In this document: piece by piece, positions 17,244-24,965 of the stretch
How positions within the stretch are numbered: the first letter of the stretch is position 1
Layout: the number at the start of each line of letters is the position of its first letter
NCBI RefSeq assembly: GCF_018502625.1
Contig: NZ_CP075566.1
Coordinates: forward strand, 2,175,001 to 2,239,000
Source: Pseudomonas hormoni
Lineage (GTDB): Bacteria; Pseudomonadota; Gammaproteobacteria; Pseudomonadales; Pseudomonadaceae
Reading direction: 5' to 3'
Length of the DNA stretch: 64,000 nucleotides
Position numbers and translations under genes: made by a program
Notes under the pieces: model-generated
Seen by the model: only the letters and a program-made list of their open reading frames with translations
Told to the model about the DNA's origin: nothing
The model's database searches: none

Positions 17244-18566
17244 ATGAGCCAGGAACTGCGGCTTATACGTCGCATCACGCTGAAACTGATTCCCTTCCTG
17301 ATCCTGCTGTACCTGATCGCCTATGTGGATCGCTCCGCCGTAGGCTTCGCCAAGCTGCACATGGGCGCCGACATCGGTATCGGCGACGCGGCTTACGGCC
17401 TCGGTGCCGGACTGTTCTTCATTGGTTACTTCCTGCTGGAAATCCCCAGCAACCTGATGCTCGAACGCTTCGGCGCGCGGCGCTGGTTCGCGCGGATCAT
17501 GGTCACCTGGGGCGCCATCACCATCGGCATGGCGTTCGTGCAGGGGCCGCACAGTTTTTACGTGATGCGCTTCCTGCTGGGTGCCGCCGAAGCCGGGTTC
17601 TTCCCGGGCGTTCTGTACTACATCACCCAATGGTTCCCGGTTCGCCATCGCGGCAAGATCCTCGGCTTGTTCATCCTTTCCCAACCGATCGCCATGCTGA
17701 TCACTGGCCCGGTGTCTGGCGGCTTGCTGGGTATGGACGGCATTCTTGGTCTGCATGGCTGGCAGTGGCTGTTCATCGTCATCGGCACCCCGGCGATTCT
17801 GCTGACCTGGCCGGTGCTGCGTTGGCTGCCGGATGGTCCGCAACAGGTGAAATGGATGGATCAGCCCGAGAAAGACTGGCTGGCCGGCGAGTTGAAAAAA
17901 GACCTGGAAGCGTACGGCCAGACCCGACATGGCAATCCGTTGCATGCGCTCAAAGACAAACGCGTATTGCTGCTGGCGCTGTTTTATCTGCCGGTGACCC
18001 TGAGCATTTATGGCTTGGGTCTGTGGCTGCCGACCTTAATCAAACAGTTCGGCGGCACCGACCTGGTCACCGGTTTCGTGTCATCGGTGCCGTACATTTT
18101 CGGGATCATCGGCTTGCTGATCATTCCGCGCAGTTCCGACCGCTTGAATGATCGCTATGGCCACCTGGCGGTGCTGTATGTGCTGGGTGCCATCGGCCTG
18201 TTCCTCAGCGCCTGGCTGACGGTGCCGGTGCTGCAACTGGCGGCGTTGTGCCTGGTGGCGTTCGCGCTGTTCTCCTGCACGGCGGTGTTCTGGACCTTGC
18301 CCGGCCGTTTCTTCGCCGGCGCCAGCGCAGCGGCGGGGATTGCACTGATCAACTCGGTGGGCAACCTCGGCGGCTACATCGGTCCGTTCGTGATTGGTGC
18401 GTTGAAGGAATACACCGGGAACCTGGCTTCGGGGTTGTATTTCCTTTCGGCGGTGATGGTGTTCGGGTTGGTGTTGACCGGCGTGGTTTATCGGTTGCTT
18501 GAGCGCAAGCATGTGCTGCCGACCGATCAGTTTGCCGCGAGTGCGCGTGGCGCATCCCGCACCTGA
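17244..18566 (+). CDS. MFS transporter, ACS family (probable pentonate uptake)
   Basis: This 440-residue, twelve-helix transporter begins with RRITLKLIPFLILLYLIAYV followed by DRSAVGFAKL, the ACS-family signature, and has GAAEAGFFPGVLYYITQWFP in the fourth-to-fifth helix region. GGAG precedes the ATG. It is divergent from the dehydratase gene and followed by the AraD1-type and semialdehyde dehydrogenase genes, so uptake of a pentonate or related sugar acid is likely. It is a paralogue of the transporter at 10247-11557. Confidence 0.9.
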   Translation: MSQELRLIRRITLKLIPFLILLYLIAYVDRSAVGFAKLHMGADIGIGDAAYGLGAGLFFIGYFLLEIPSNLMLERFGARRWFARIMVTWGAITIGMAFVQGPHSFYVMRFLLGAAEAGFFPGVLYYITQWFPVRHRGKILGLFILSQPIAMLITGPVSGGLLGMDGILGLHGWQWLFIVIGTPAILLTWPVLRWLPDGPQQVKWMDQPEKDWLAGELKKDLEAYGQTRHGNPLHALKDKRVLLLALFYLPVTLSIYGLGLWLPTLIKQFGGTDLVTGFVSSVPYIFGIIGLLIIPRSSDRLNDRYGHLAVLYVLGAIGLFLSAWLTVPVLQLAALCLVAFALFSCTAVFWTLPGRFFAGASAAAGIALINSVGNLGGYIGPFVIGALKEYTGNLASGLYFLSAVMVFGLVLTGVVYRLLERKHVLPTDQFAASARGASRT

Positions 18567-18584
18567 GGATTCACACCAGTCAAC

Positions 18585-18674
18585 TGTGGGAGCGAGCCTG
18601 CTCGCGATGACGGCCTGATATTCAACATTGATGTCGGACTGAATGGCCTCATCGCGAGCAGGCTCGCTCCCACA
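18585..18674. repeat. REPIN inside the pentonate operon
   Basis: TGTGGGAGCGAGCCTGCTCG and CGAGCAGGCTCGCTCCCACA enclose a spacer with TTCAACATTGATGTC. It lies between the transporter and AraD1-type genes, which are otherwise expected to be co-transcribed. Confidence 0.88.
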
Positions 18675-18716
18675 TTGGTTTTGTGGCGTTTTCGAGTTTG
18701 TTTACAGGAGAAAATC

Positions 18717-19709
18717 ATGCGTCTGGTTCAGTTTGAATTGATTAACGGCGAGCGCCGGGTTGGCGTGGTCGAGGACGGTCTGGTCCGTGAGGTACAGGAT
18801 GCGCGCACGGTGCGCGATCTGGCACTGGCGGCGATCGAGGCGGGCGTCAATCTTGAGCAACAGGTGCAAACCCTGGGCCTGGGCATCAGCCATGACTATG
18901 CAGAACTGCTGGCCAAACTGCGCATCCTGCCACCGCTTGACCATCCGGACCCGGCGCACATGCTGGTCAGCGGTACCGGCCTTACCCATTTGGGCAGCGC
19001 CTCGGCGCGGGACAAGATGCATCAGCAGGCCGGCGACGAAGCGGCGATGACCGACACCATGCGCATTTTCAAGTGGGGCGTGGAGGGTGGCAAACCGGCA
19101 GCGGGGCAGGCCGGCGTACAGCCAGAATGGTTCTATAAAGGTGACGGCAGCATCGTCGTGCGCCCCGGCCATCCGTTCCCGCTGCCGCCCTTTGCCGAAG
19201 ACGCCGGCGAAGAGCCCGAGCTCAGCGGTCTCTACGTCATCGGCCACGACGGCAAGCCGTACCGCCTCGGTTTTGCGGTGGGCAACGAGTTCTCCGACCA
19301 CGTCATGGAACGCAAGAATTACCTGTACCTGGCCCACTCGAAATTGCGCAGTTGCAGTTATGGCCCGGAACTTCGGGTCGGTGAACTGCCGGAGCATCTG
19401 GCCGGCACCAGCCGCATTTTGCGTAACGGCGAAGTGCTGTGGCAGAACGAGTTTCTCAGCGGCGAGGCCAACATGTGCCACAGCCTCGCGAACCTCGAAT
19501 ACCACCATTTCAAATACAGCCAGTTCCTGCGTCCGGGAGACGTGCACATTCACTTCTTCGGCACCGCGACCCTGTCCTTTGCCGACGGCATCCGCACCCA
19601 ACCGGGTGACGTGTTCGAGATCAGTCAGGCCGAGTTCGGTGCACCGTTGATCAACGGTATTGCACCGGTCGACGCGGTGTTCGAACCCGGCACCATCGGC
19701 ACTCTTTAA
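18717..19709 (+). CDS. AraD1/GguC-family FAH-fold protein (probable 2-keto-3-deoxypentonate dehydratase)
   Basis: This 330-residue protein has the fumarylacetoacetate-hydrolase fold. The C-terminal catalytic half starts at SGTGLTHLGSASARDKMH, and metal-ligand candidates are seen in EEPELSGLYVIG, NEFSDHVMERKN and the HIHFFGTATLSFADG segment. Proteins of this AraD1/GguC type are found in sugar-acid operons, and FAH-fold enzymes of the family dehydrate 2-keto-3-deoxypentonates to 2-oxoglutarate semialdehyde. AGGAG lies five bases upstream of the ATG at 18717. The next gene is the matching semialdehyde dehydrogenase, starting 10 bases after this stop. The exact reaction is inferred from family and context. 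Confidence 0.85.
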   Translation: MRLVQFELINGERRVGVVEDGLVREVQDARTVRDLALAAIEAGVNLEQQVQTLGLGISHDYAELLAKLRILPPLDHPDPAHMLVSGTGLTHLGSASARDKMHQQAGDEAAMTDTMRIFKWGVEGGKPAAGQAGVQPEWFYKGDGSIVVRPGHPFPLPPFAEDAGEEPELSGLYVIGHDGKPYRLGFAVGNEFSDHVMERKNYLYLAHSKLRSCSYGPELRVGELPEHLAGTSRILRNGEVLWQNEFLSGEANMCHSLANLEYHHFKYSQFLRPGDVHIHFFGTATLSFADGIRTQPGDVFEISQAEFGAPLINGIAPVDAVFEPGTIGTL

Positions 19710-19719
19710 GGAAAAAACC

Positions 19720-21300
19720 ATGACCCGGATTTTTGGTCACAACTACATCGGCGGCCAGCGTAGTGCGGCCGGCACCGTCAAACTTCAGAGCGTCGACGCC
19801 AGCACTGGCGAAGCGTTGCCGCACGATTTCTTCCAGGCCACACCTGAAGAGGTCGATGCCGCTGCCAAGGCTGCCGCTGCCGCCTACCCGGCCTATCGCA
19901 AGCTCAGCGCCGAGCGCCGTGCGCAATTTCTCGATGCGATTGCCGATGAGCTGGACGCGTTGGGCGATGAATTTGTCGCCGTGGTTTGCCGCGAAACCGC
20001 GTTGCCCGCCGCACGCATTCAAGGCGAACGCGGTCGCACCAGCGGCCAGATGCGCCTGTTCGCCAAGGTCCTGCGTCGCGGTGATTTCTATGGCGCGCGG
20101 ATTGATCTGGCGCTGCCGGATCGCAAGCCGTTGCCCCGTCCGGACCTGCGTCAGTACCGCATCGGCCTCGGCCCGGTTGCCGTGTTTGGCGCGAGCAATT
20201 TCCCCCTGGCATTTTCCACCGCCGGCGGCGACACCGCCTCAGCCTTGGCCGCCGGTTGCCCGGTAGTGTTCAAGGCCCACAGCGGTCACATGGCGACGGC
20301 CGAGCAGGTTGCCGATGCGATCATTCTAGCCGCCGAAAAAACCGGCATGCCGGCGGGTGTGTTCAACATGATCTACGGCGGCGGGGTCGGTGAAGCGCTG
20401 GTCAAGCATCCGGCGATCCAGGCAGTCGGTTTTACCGGATCACTCAAGGGCGGCCGAGCGTTGTGCGACATGGCCGCAGCCCGTCCGCAGCCGATTCCGG
20501 TGTTCGCCGAGATGTCGAGCATCAACCCGGTGATCGTGTTGCCGCAGGCGCTTGAAGCCCGGGCTGAAACCGTCGCCCGTGACCTGACGGCTTCGGTGGT
20601 CCAAGGCTGTGGCCAGTTCTGCACCAACCCCGGCCTGGTGATTGGCATTCGCTCGACGCAGTTCAGTGCATTCATGCAACAGGTTGCGGGGTTGATCAAC
20701 GATCAGCCGGCGCAAACCATGCTCAATGCCGGTACCTTGAGCAGTTATGGCAAAGGTCTGCAAAAACTTCTCGCGCATCCGGGTGTGACGCACCTGGCGG
20801 GTCATCCGCAGCAAGGGAATCAGGCCCGGCCGCAGTTGTTCAAGGCGGATGTCAGCCTGTTGATCGAAGGCGATGAAGTCCTGCAGGAAGAAGTATTCGG
20901 CCCGACCACGGTGTTCGTCGAAGTGGCGGATCAGGAGCAACTCAGCGCCGCGTTGAATGGGCTGCACGGGCAACTGACAGCGACGATCATTGGCGAATCA
21001 GCCGACTTCGAACAGTTCGGTGAACTGACAGCGTTGCTGGAACAGAAGGTCGGACGGATCCTGCTCAACGGCTATCCGACTGGCGTGGAAGTCTGCGATT
21101 CGATGGTTCACGGCGGCCCGTACCCGGCGACGTCCGATGCGCGTGGCACGTCGGTGGGCACGCTGGCGATTGACCGGTTCCTGCGGCCGGTGTGCTTCCA
21201 GAACTATCCGGATAGCTTGCTGCCGGACGCGTTGAAGAACGGCAATCCTCTGCGCATACAGCGGTTGGTGGATGGTCAGAGTTCGCATGACACCCTCTAA
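19720..21300 (+). CDS. 2-oxoglutarate (ketoglutaric) semialdehyde dehydrogenase, NADP+ type
   Basis: This is a 526-residue aldehyde dehydrogenase. The nucleophile is Cys301 in GCGQFCTNPGLV and the general base is Glu264 in VFAEMSSINPV. The cofactor region is FGASNFPLAFSTAGGDTASA. The extra-long form with these motifs matches the KGSADH group that finishes oxidative pentose or glucarate pathways by making 2-oxoglutarate. AAGGA precedes the ATG at 19720, and only ten bases separate it from the AraD1-type gene, so the two are co-transcribed and probably act in sequence. Confidence 0.93.
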   Translation: MTRIFGHNYIGGQRSAAGTVKLQSVDASTGEALPHDFFQATPEEVDAAAKAAAAAYPAYRKLSAERRAQFLDAIADELDALGDEFVAVVCRETALPAARIQGERGRTSGQMRLFAKVLRRGDFYGARIDLALPDRKPLPRPDLRQYRIGLGPVAVFGASNFPLAFSTAGGDTASALAAGCPVVFKAHSGHMATAEQVADAIILAAEKTGMPAGVFNMIYGGGVGEALVKHPAIQAVGFTGSLKGGRALCDMAAARPQPIPVFAEMSSINPVIVLPQALEARAETVARDLTASVVQGCGQFCTNPGLVIGIRSTQFSAFMQQVAGLINDQPAQTMLNAGTLSSYGKGLQKLLAHPGVTHLAGHPQQGNQARPQLFKADVSLLIEGDEVLQEEVFGPTTVFVEVADQEQLSAALNGLHGQLTATIIGESADFEQFGELTALLEQKVGRILLNGYPTGVEVCDSMVHGGPYPATSDARGTSVGTLAIDRFLRPVCFQNYPDSLLPDALKNGNPLRIQRLVDGQSSHDTL

Positions 21301-21318
21301 AAACTAAACGCAGCCCCC

Positions 21319-21408
21319 TGTGGGAGCGAGCCTGCTCGCGATAGCGTACTAACGGTCAATATTGAAGTTGAATATTAGATCGCTATCGCGAGCAGGCTCG
21401 CTCCCACA
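21319..21408. repeat. REPIN after the pentonate operon
   Basis: TGTGGGAGCGAGCCTGCTCG and CGAGCAGGCTCGCTCCCACA flank a spacer with CAATATTGAAGTTGAATATT. It follows the last gene of the operon, where it can act as a 3' stabilising hairpin. Confidence 0.88.
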
Positions 21409-21502
21409 TTTGTTCTGCGTTGTATGTGAGTAAAGTGACTGGCACTGGATCGCTCTCTCATTGAGCTATCATTGCGTCTTTCCCCTTCAAAGATTGACTA
21501 CC

Positions 21503-21799
21503 ATGACTGCCGCAACCGACACCCTGCTCTACACCCTCGAACACTGCGACATGGTGGAAATCGACGGGCTGCATGCCTTTGAATTCTCCCTCGATGAAGA
21601 CGACAACCTGCACATCGAATGCATGGACGGCCGTGCGGCAAAACACTGGGAGTTCACCCCGGAGCAGGTTAAGGCAGCGACTTTCGATCCGACCCTGCAA
21701 AGCTGGTTGATCACTGGTGATACCGGCGAGCACCGACTGGTATGTCTGACCGCCATCGGCGGGCATGACGACGAGGATGATCTGAATGAGGATGCGTAA
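21503..21799 (+). CDS. Small acidic protein of unknown function (possibly DUF5629)
   Basis: This 98-residue, strongly acidic soluble protein (opening MTAATDTLLYTLEHCDMVEI, ending HDDEDDLNEDA) has no signal peptide and no enzyme motif. Size and opening recall a Pseudomonas-specific family annotated as DUF5629; this is recollection, not a search result. Its 3' end overlaps the lactonase gene start by 14 bases, so the two are translationally coupled. Function unknown. Confidence 0.8.
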   Translation: MTAATDTLLYTLEHCDMVEIDGLHAFEFSLDEDDNLHIECMDGRAAKHWEFTPEQVKAATFDPTLQSWLITGDTGEHRLVCLTAIGGHDDEDDLNEDA

Positions 21800-22961
21800 T
21801 CTCTGGCCACTGTTGATGGCTGGCAGTGTTGGCGCCATGGGCGTTCAGGCTGCGCCGGTCGAGCATTATCAGTTGCTGGTGGGGTCGTATACCGCCGGCC
21901 AGAGCCAGGGCATTTACCGCCTGAATTTCGACAGCGCCAACGGGCAGATCGACGCCAAACCCGTGCAAGTGGTCAAGAGTGAAAACCCGTCCTGGCTGAC
22001 CCTGTCCAAGGATCAGCGCCACCTGTTCGTGGTCAACGAAAACGGCCCGGGACAGAAAGACCCGGTCGGGCGCGTCAGCAGTTATGCGATCGATCCCAAG
22101 ACCCATGAATTGAGCCTGATCAGCCAGGTGCAGAGCCTGGGCAATGAGCCGACCCATTCGAGCCTCAGCGGCGATGCCAGCCATTTGTTCGTCAGCAACT
22201 ACTCGGTGGCTGAAGATCCGGGCGGCACGTTGGCGGTATTGCCGGTGAACGCCGATGGCAAGCTCAAAACTGTCGTGCAGATGAGCAGTCATCCGTCCAG
22301 CCGGGTCAATCCCGAGCGGCAGATGTCGGCGCATGTGCATTCGACAGTGTCCTCGCCAGACGGCAAATTTGTGTTCTCCAATGACCTTGGCGCGGACAAG
22401 ATCTTTGTCTACCGCTTCGATCCCAAGGCCAATCCGGATCTGCCATTAACGGCCGCGACACCGGCTTCGGTCCAGTTGCCGCCCGGCAGCGGCCCCCGGC
22501 ATTTGCTGTTCAGCGCGGACGGCAAGCATGCCTGGCTGACCATGGAAATGAGTGCGCAGGTCGCCGTGTTCGATTACCGGAACGGCACGCTTGAGCAAAC
22601 ACAAATGGTCGATTTGGCAGCCGGGCAACCGACGTCGGACAAGGCGGCCGCGGCGTTGCATGCCTCAAAGGATGGCAAGTTCCTTTATGTCAGCAATCGC
22701 GGAACGGCCAATCAGCTGCTGGTATTCGCCATCGACCCAGCCACCGGCCACCTCAAGGAGCTGCAACGCCGTTCGGTGGAAGGTGATCACCCCCGCGAGT
22801 TCAGCCTCGACCCGAGTGGCAAGTTCGTGCTGATCGCCAATCAGAAGAGCAACCAGATTATCGTCGTTGAACGCGATACCCAGAGCGGTCTGCTGGGTAA
22901 AACCGTGCAGAAACTGCCGATGGATGCTCCAAGCGACCTCAAGTTCCTGGTGCGTCAATAG
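21786..22961 (+). CDS. Secreted seven-bladed beta-propeller lactonase
   Basis: This is a 391-residue protein of the YbhE/6-phosphogluconolactonase-like family. It has a signal peptide (MRMRNLWPLLMAGSVGAMG, then VQAAPVEHY). Repeated propeller blades follow, each with a strand such as GSYTAGQSQGIYRLNFD, DQRHLFVVNENG, DASHLFVSNYSV, DGKHAWLTMEMS and DGKFLYVSNRGT. The family hydrolyses sugar lactones. A periplasmic location fits processing of aldonolactones made by periplasmic sugar dehydrogenases. It sits just after the pentonate module, so it may supply pentonate from pentonolactone, but that link is inference. Overlap with the preceding acidic protein suggests coupling. Confidence 0.88.
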   Translation: MRMRNLWPLLMAGSVGAMGVQAAPVEHYQLLVGSYTAGQSQGIYRLNFDSANGQIDAKPVQVVKSENPSWLTLSKDQRHLFVVNENGPGQKDPVGRVSSYAIDPKTHELSLISQVQSLGNEPTHSSLSGDASHLFVSNYSVAEDPGGTLAVLPVNADGKLKTVVQMSSHPSSRVNPERQMSAHVHSTVSSPDGKFVFSNDLGADKIFVYRFDPKANPDLPLTAATPASVQLPPGSGPRHLLFSADGKHAWLTMEMSAQVAVFDYRNGTLEQTQMVDLAAGQPTSDKAAAALHASKDGKFLYVSNRGTANQLLVFAIDPATGHLKELQRRSVEGDHPREFSLDPSGKFVLIANQKSNQIIVVERDTQSGLLGKTVQKLPMDAPSDLKFLVRQ

Positions 22962-22965
22962 GCCA

Positions 22966-22992
22966 CAGGCCCCGGTTGATGGGGCCTGCCTC
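22966..22992 (+). terminator. Probable terminator after the lactonase gene
   Basis: CAGGCCCC / GGGGCCTG is an 8-base perfect stem with a GGTTGAT loop, followed by a pyrimidine-rich but not pure T tail. It is a plausible but weak terminator. Confidence 0.6.
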
Positions 22993-23117
22993 CTTCTATT
23001 AATGACACTGATATCTGCTAATGCTACAAAAGATTTCAAGGCGCCAGCCTCGACGGTTAAGTTTGCTTCACGGCCCCACCGGGCAAAGCAAGCCAACTGA
23101 CTTCGAGGAATACCGTC

Positions 23118-23297
23118 ATGAACTTCAATCTCTTCTCTGTAATCGCCGCTTCCGCTATTTCTGCGACCGTTGCTCTGCCAGCCAGCGCCAACGTTGAAAT
23201 CAGCGACAAAAAATCTCACACCCAGAGCTACACCCAGAAATACCTGCAACAGAGCGCCAACTTCTACGCCGCACTGGATCACAAAACCCAAGCCTGA
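23118..23297 (+). CDS. 59-residue secreted protein of unknown function
   Basis: The gene has GAGGAA at good spacing before the ATG. The protein starts MNFNLFSVIAASAISATVAL with a classic cleavage site (PASA followed by NVEIS). The mature peptide of about 35 residues is polar, repeats the element SYTQKY / HTQSYTQ and has no cysteine. It is too short for many gene finders. It lies alone between the lactonase terminator and an inverted repeat. I do not recognise the family; a small periplasmic stress or envelope peptide is only a guess. Confidence 0.7.
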   Translation: MNFNLFSVIAASAISATVALPASANVEISDKKSHTQSYTQKYLQQSANFYAALDHKTQA

Positions 23298-23317
23298 AAG
23301 CCTAACCCTGCACCCTT

Positions 23318-23393
23318 TATGCAGGAGCGAAGTCACTTGCGCCGATCAAGCTGAACAGCTTCGAGAACGCCTGAGTGATGTCGCTCCTGCATA
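23318..23393. repeat. Degenerate REP-like inverted repeat
   Basis: TATGCAGGAGCGA and its perfect inverted copy TCGCTCCTGCATA are the outer arms, 50 bases apart. They resemble the TGTAGGAGCGA heads of the REPs, but the inner core has lost the paired GCTTGCTCGC stem. It may serve as a terminator for the 59-residue protein gene. Confidence 0.6.
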
Positions 23394-23508
23394 ACGCGTT
23401 TACGACAGCATCATATTGCTATCAATGCATTGCTTGATATCACATGGCCATGAGTTTAAATTTGACGCTGACTTATTGACTCCTTCTCTTATAAAAAGGA
23501 TCGACAGC

Positions 23509-23634
23509 ATGGCGATGCGTCTGGCCGTGGTACTTCTGTTCCTCTATTCGACCCCCATTTTATCGGCAGCAACGCCAATACCAGGCGAGCCCGACGCTGC
23601 GCGCGAGCGCATGATGAGTTTTATTGAAGGCTGA
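23509..23634 (+). CDS. 41-residue secreted peptide (candidate)
   Basis: The ATG at 23509 has AAAAGGA eight bases upstream. The peptide MAMRLAVVLLFLYSTPILSA is a signal sequence, and the mature remainder is only about 21 residues (ATPIPGEPDAARERMM and a short tail). A 7-base hairpin followed by six T residues lies just downstream. Good translation signals and a plausible signal peptide support a real gene, but nothing identifies its role. An in-frame upstream start at 23416 gives an unlikely extension. Confidence 0.5.
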   Translation: MAMRLAVVLLFLYSTPILSAATPIPGEPDAARERMMSFIEG

Positions 23635-23676
23635 AATAGACTGGCTTAATGATCAACGAAGCTGATGCTTACTATG

Positions 23677-23707
23677 GATAACCTTGAGTGGTTATCACGG
23701 CTTTTTT
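23677..23707 (+). terminator. Hairpin plus T-run after the 41-residue ORF
   Basis: GATAACC-TTGAGT-GGTTATC is a perfect 7-base stem, followed five bases later by TTTTTT. The spacing to the T-run is slightly long for an ideal terminator. Confidence 0.5.
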
Positions 23708-23749
23708 GATCGATTCTGTGGGCACTGAAACATGCCCACGGAGAACATC

Positions 23750-23962
23750 ATGGCCAACTCAATCCTCACTTCTGCCAAATACGGCGCCTACCTGGCCATC
23801 GGTCTTTACGTGGCGCTGGTGTCGGTCGTCAGCATTACCGCGCAATCGCAACACGAATTCGAAGCACCGATCCAGGTCGCTTATCCCGCCATCCAGTTCG
23901 AGCACCGCGCACAAAATGCCGTGGTCGATCACGCAGACGTGGCGGGAGTGGCGGGGGCATGA
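23750..23962 (+). CDS. 70-residue single-span membrane protein of unknown function
   Basis: GGAG precedes the ATG at 23750. The protein opens MANSILTSAKYGAYLAIGLY with one membrane helix (about residues 11-33, through VALVSVVSITAQ). A short, negatively biased outer segment (HEFEAPIQVAYPAIQFEHR) follows. The stop codon overlaps the next start (ATGA), so it forms a two-gene unit with the following small gene. No family is recognised. Confidence 0.65.
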   Translation: MANSILTSAKYGAYLAIGLYVALVSVVSITAQSQHEFEAPIQVAYPAIQFEHRAQNAVVDHADVAGVAGA

Positions 23963-24216
23963 AAGGGGTCAGACTCTGGGTCATCGCCTTCCTGGCGTTC
24001 ATGACCAATGGATCTTCATTGTTGGGGATCGGGCAATCCTCGGCAGGTTCCGTGGCTCGGTCCATTGAAGCCAACCACAACCTCGCTCGCAGCATCGAAA
24101 CCGACAAGGCCATGGGCTTGCTGGCCGGTAATCCGCCGATGAAACGCCAAGGCGATTTCTTCGGGCCGTTCCAGGTTGATTGCTCGGTGCTGCAGATGTG
24201 TGAGGTGTTTGCCTGA
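23959..24216 (+). CDS. 85-residue exported protein of unknown function
   Basis: This gene is translationally coupled to the preceding one through an ATGA overlap, with a G-rich stretch upstream as ribosome binding site. The N-terminus MKGVRLWVIAFLAFMTNGSS is a signal peptide or membrane anchor. The rest has two cysteines near the C-terminus (VDCSVLQMCEVFA) that could form a small disulfide loop, and helical stretches such as SVARSIEANHNLARSIE. The pair (70 and 85 residues) may form one membrane complex. Function unknown. Confidence 0.65.
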   Translation: MKGVRLWVIAFLAFMTNGSSLLGIGQSSAGSVARSIEANHNLARSIETDKAMGLLAGNPPMKRQGDFFGPFQVDCSVLQMCEVFA

Positions 24217-24239
24217 ATCCAACTGCTAATGAGGTCCAC

Positions 24240-24360
24240 TGTGGCGAGGGAGCTTGCTCCCGCTCGGCTGCGAAGCAGTCGTAAATCCAGGCAACTCGAT
24301 ATTTCTGACGAAACAGAGGGGCCGCTTCGCAGCCTAGCGGGAGCAAGCTCCCTCGCCACA
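24240..24360. repeat. REPIN of the second family (GGCGAGGGAGC type)
   Basis: TGTGGCGAGGGAGCTTGCTC on the left and GAGCAAGCTCCCTCGCCACA on the right, with inner arms CGGCTGCGAAGCAGTC and GCCGCTTCGCAGCC. The head differs from the common TGTGGGAGCGAG family, so this is a separate REP family. Other copies lie at 29960 and 50469. Confidence 0.85.
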
Positions 24361-24368
24361 GGGGATTG

Positions 24369-24965
24369 CTACTTGACCATAATTGCGGTGAACAGGTCTG
24401 ACTCCAGAAACCGCTGCAACCAAGCTTGCAACCGCACGTAAGGCGTCTGTCCAAACCACTCGCGATTGACATGCGCGAATTGCCGAATAAACGGCATCAA
24501 CGCCACATCCGCCAGGCTCGGATGCTCCGCCAACAAGTAATCGCGCCCCTCCAGCAACCCATCAAGCCTGCGCAAGAACACCTCGCCCTCAGCGCGATAA
24601 AACTCCATCGGCTGCTCGGGATAACGCTCGGCGTACTTGTAGCGATTCAAATGCACCTTGAACGCCTGATCGTTCTCTTCGATCAGAGCAGTGATCTGCA
24701 CTTGCGCCGCAGGATCACCCTTGAGCAACCAATCCTGCGGATCGTGCTGCGCCAGCGCCCAGCGCATGATCGACAGGCTTTCATCGATCACTTCAACGTT
24801 CACACTCAGCACCGGCACCGTGCCTTTGCTCGACAGCGCGAGCATCTCGGCAGGCTTGGCCTTCAGGCTGACTTCGACGATGTTCACCGCAACCCCCGAG
24901 TAACGCAGGGCCATGCGTGCCCGCATGGCGTACGGGCAGCGGCGGAATGAGTACAGCGTATTCAT
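24369..24965 (-). CDS. Glutathione S-transferase family protein
   Basis: This 198-residue protein has an N-terminal thioredoxin-like domain (MNTLYSFRRCPYAMRARMAL) containing a CPYA redox-type site, the cis-proline segment GTVPVL and the ESLSIMRWAL glutathione-binding stretch, followed by an all-helical C-terminal domain. The CPYA motif and small size suggest a glutaredoxin-2-like or Omega-type activity. Its start codon overlaps the sbcC stop (ATGA), so it is the last gene of an sbcD-sbcC-gst operon. The link to DNA repair is not explained. Confidence 0.9.
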   Translation of the reverse strand: MNTLYSFRRCPYAMRARMALRYSGVAVNIVEVSLKAKPAEMLALSSKGTVPVLSVNVEVIDESLSIMRWALAQHDPQDWLLKGDPAAQVQITALIEENDQAFKVHLNRYKYAERYPEQPMEFYRAEGEVFLRRLDGLLEGRDYLLAEHPSLADVALMPFIRQFAHVNREWFGQTPYVRLQAWLQRFLESDLFTAIMVK

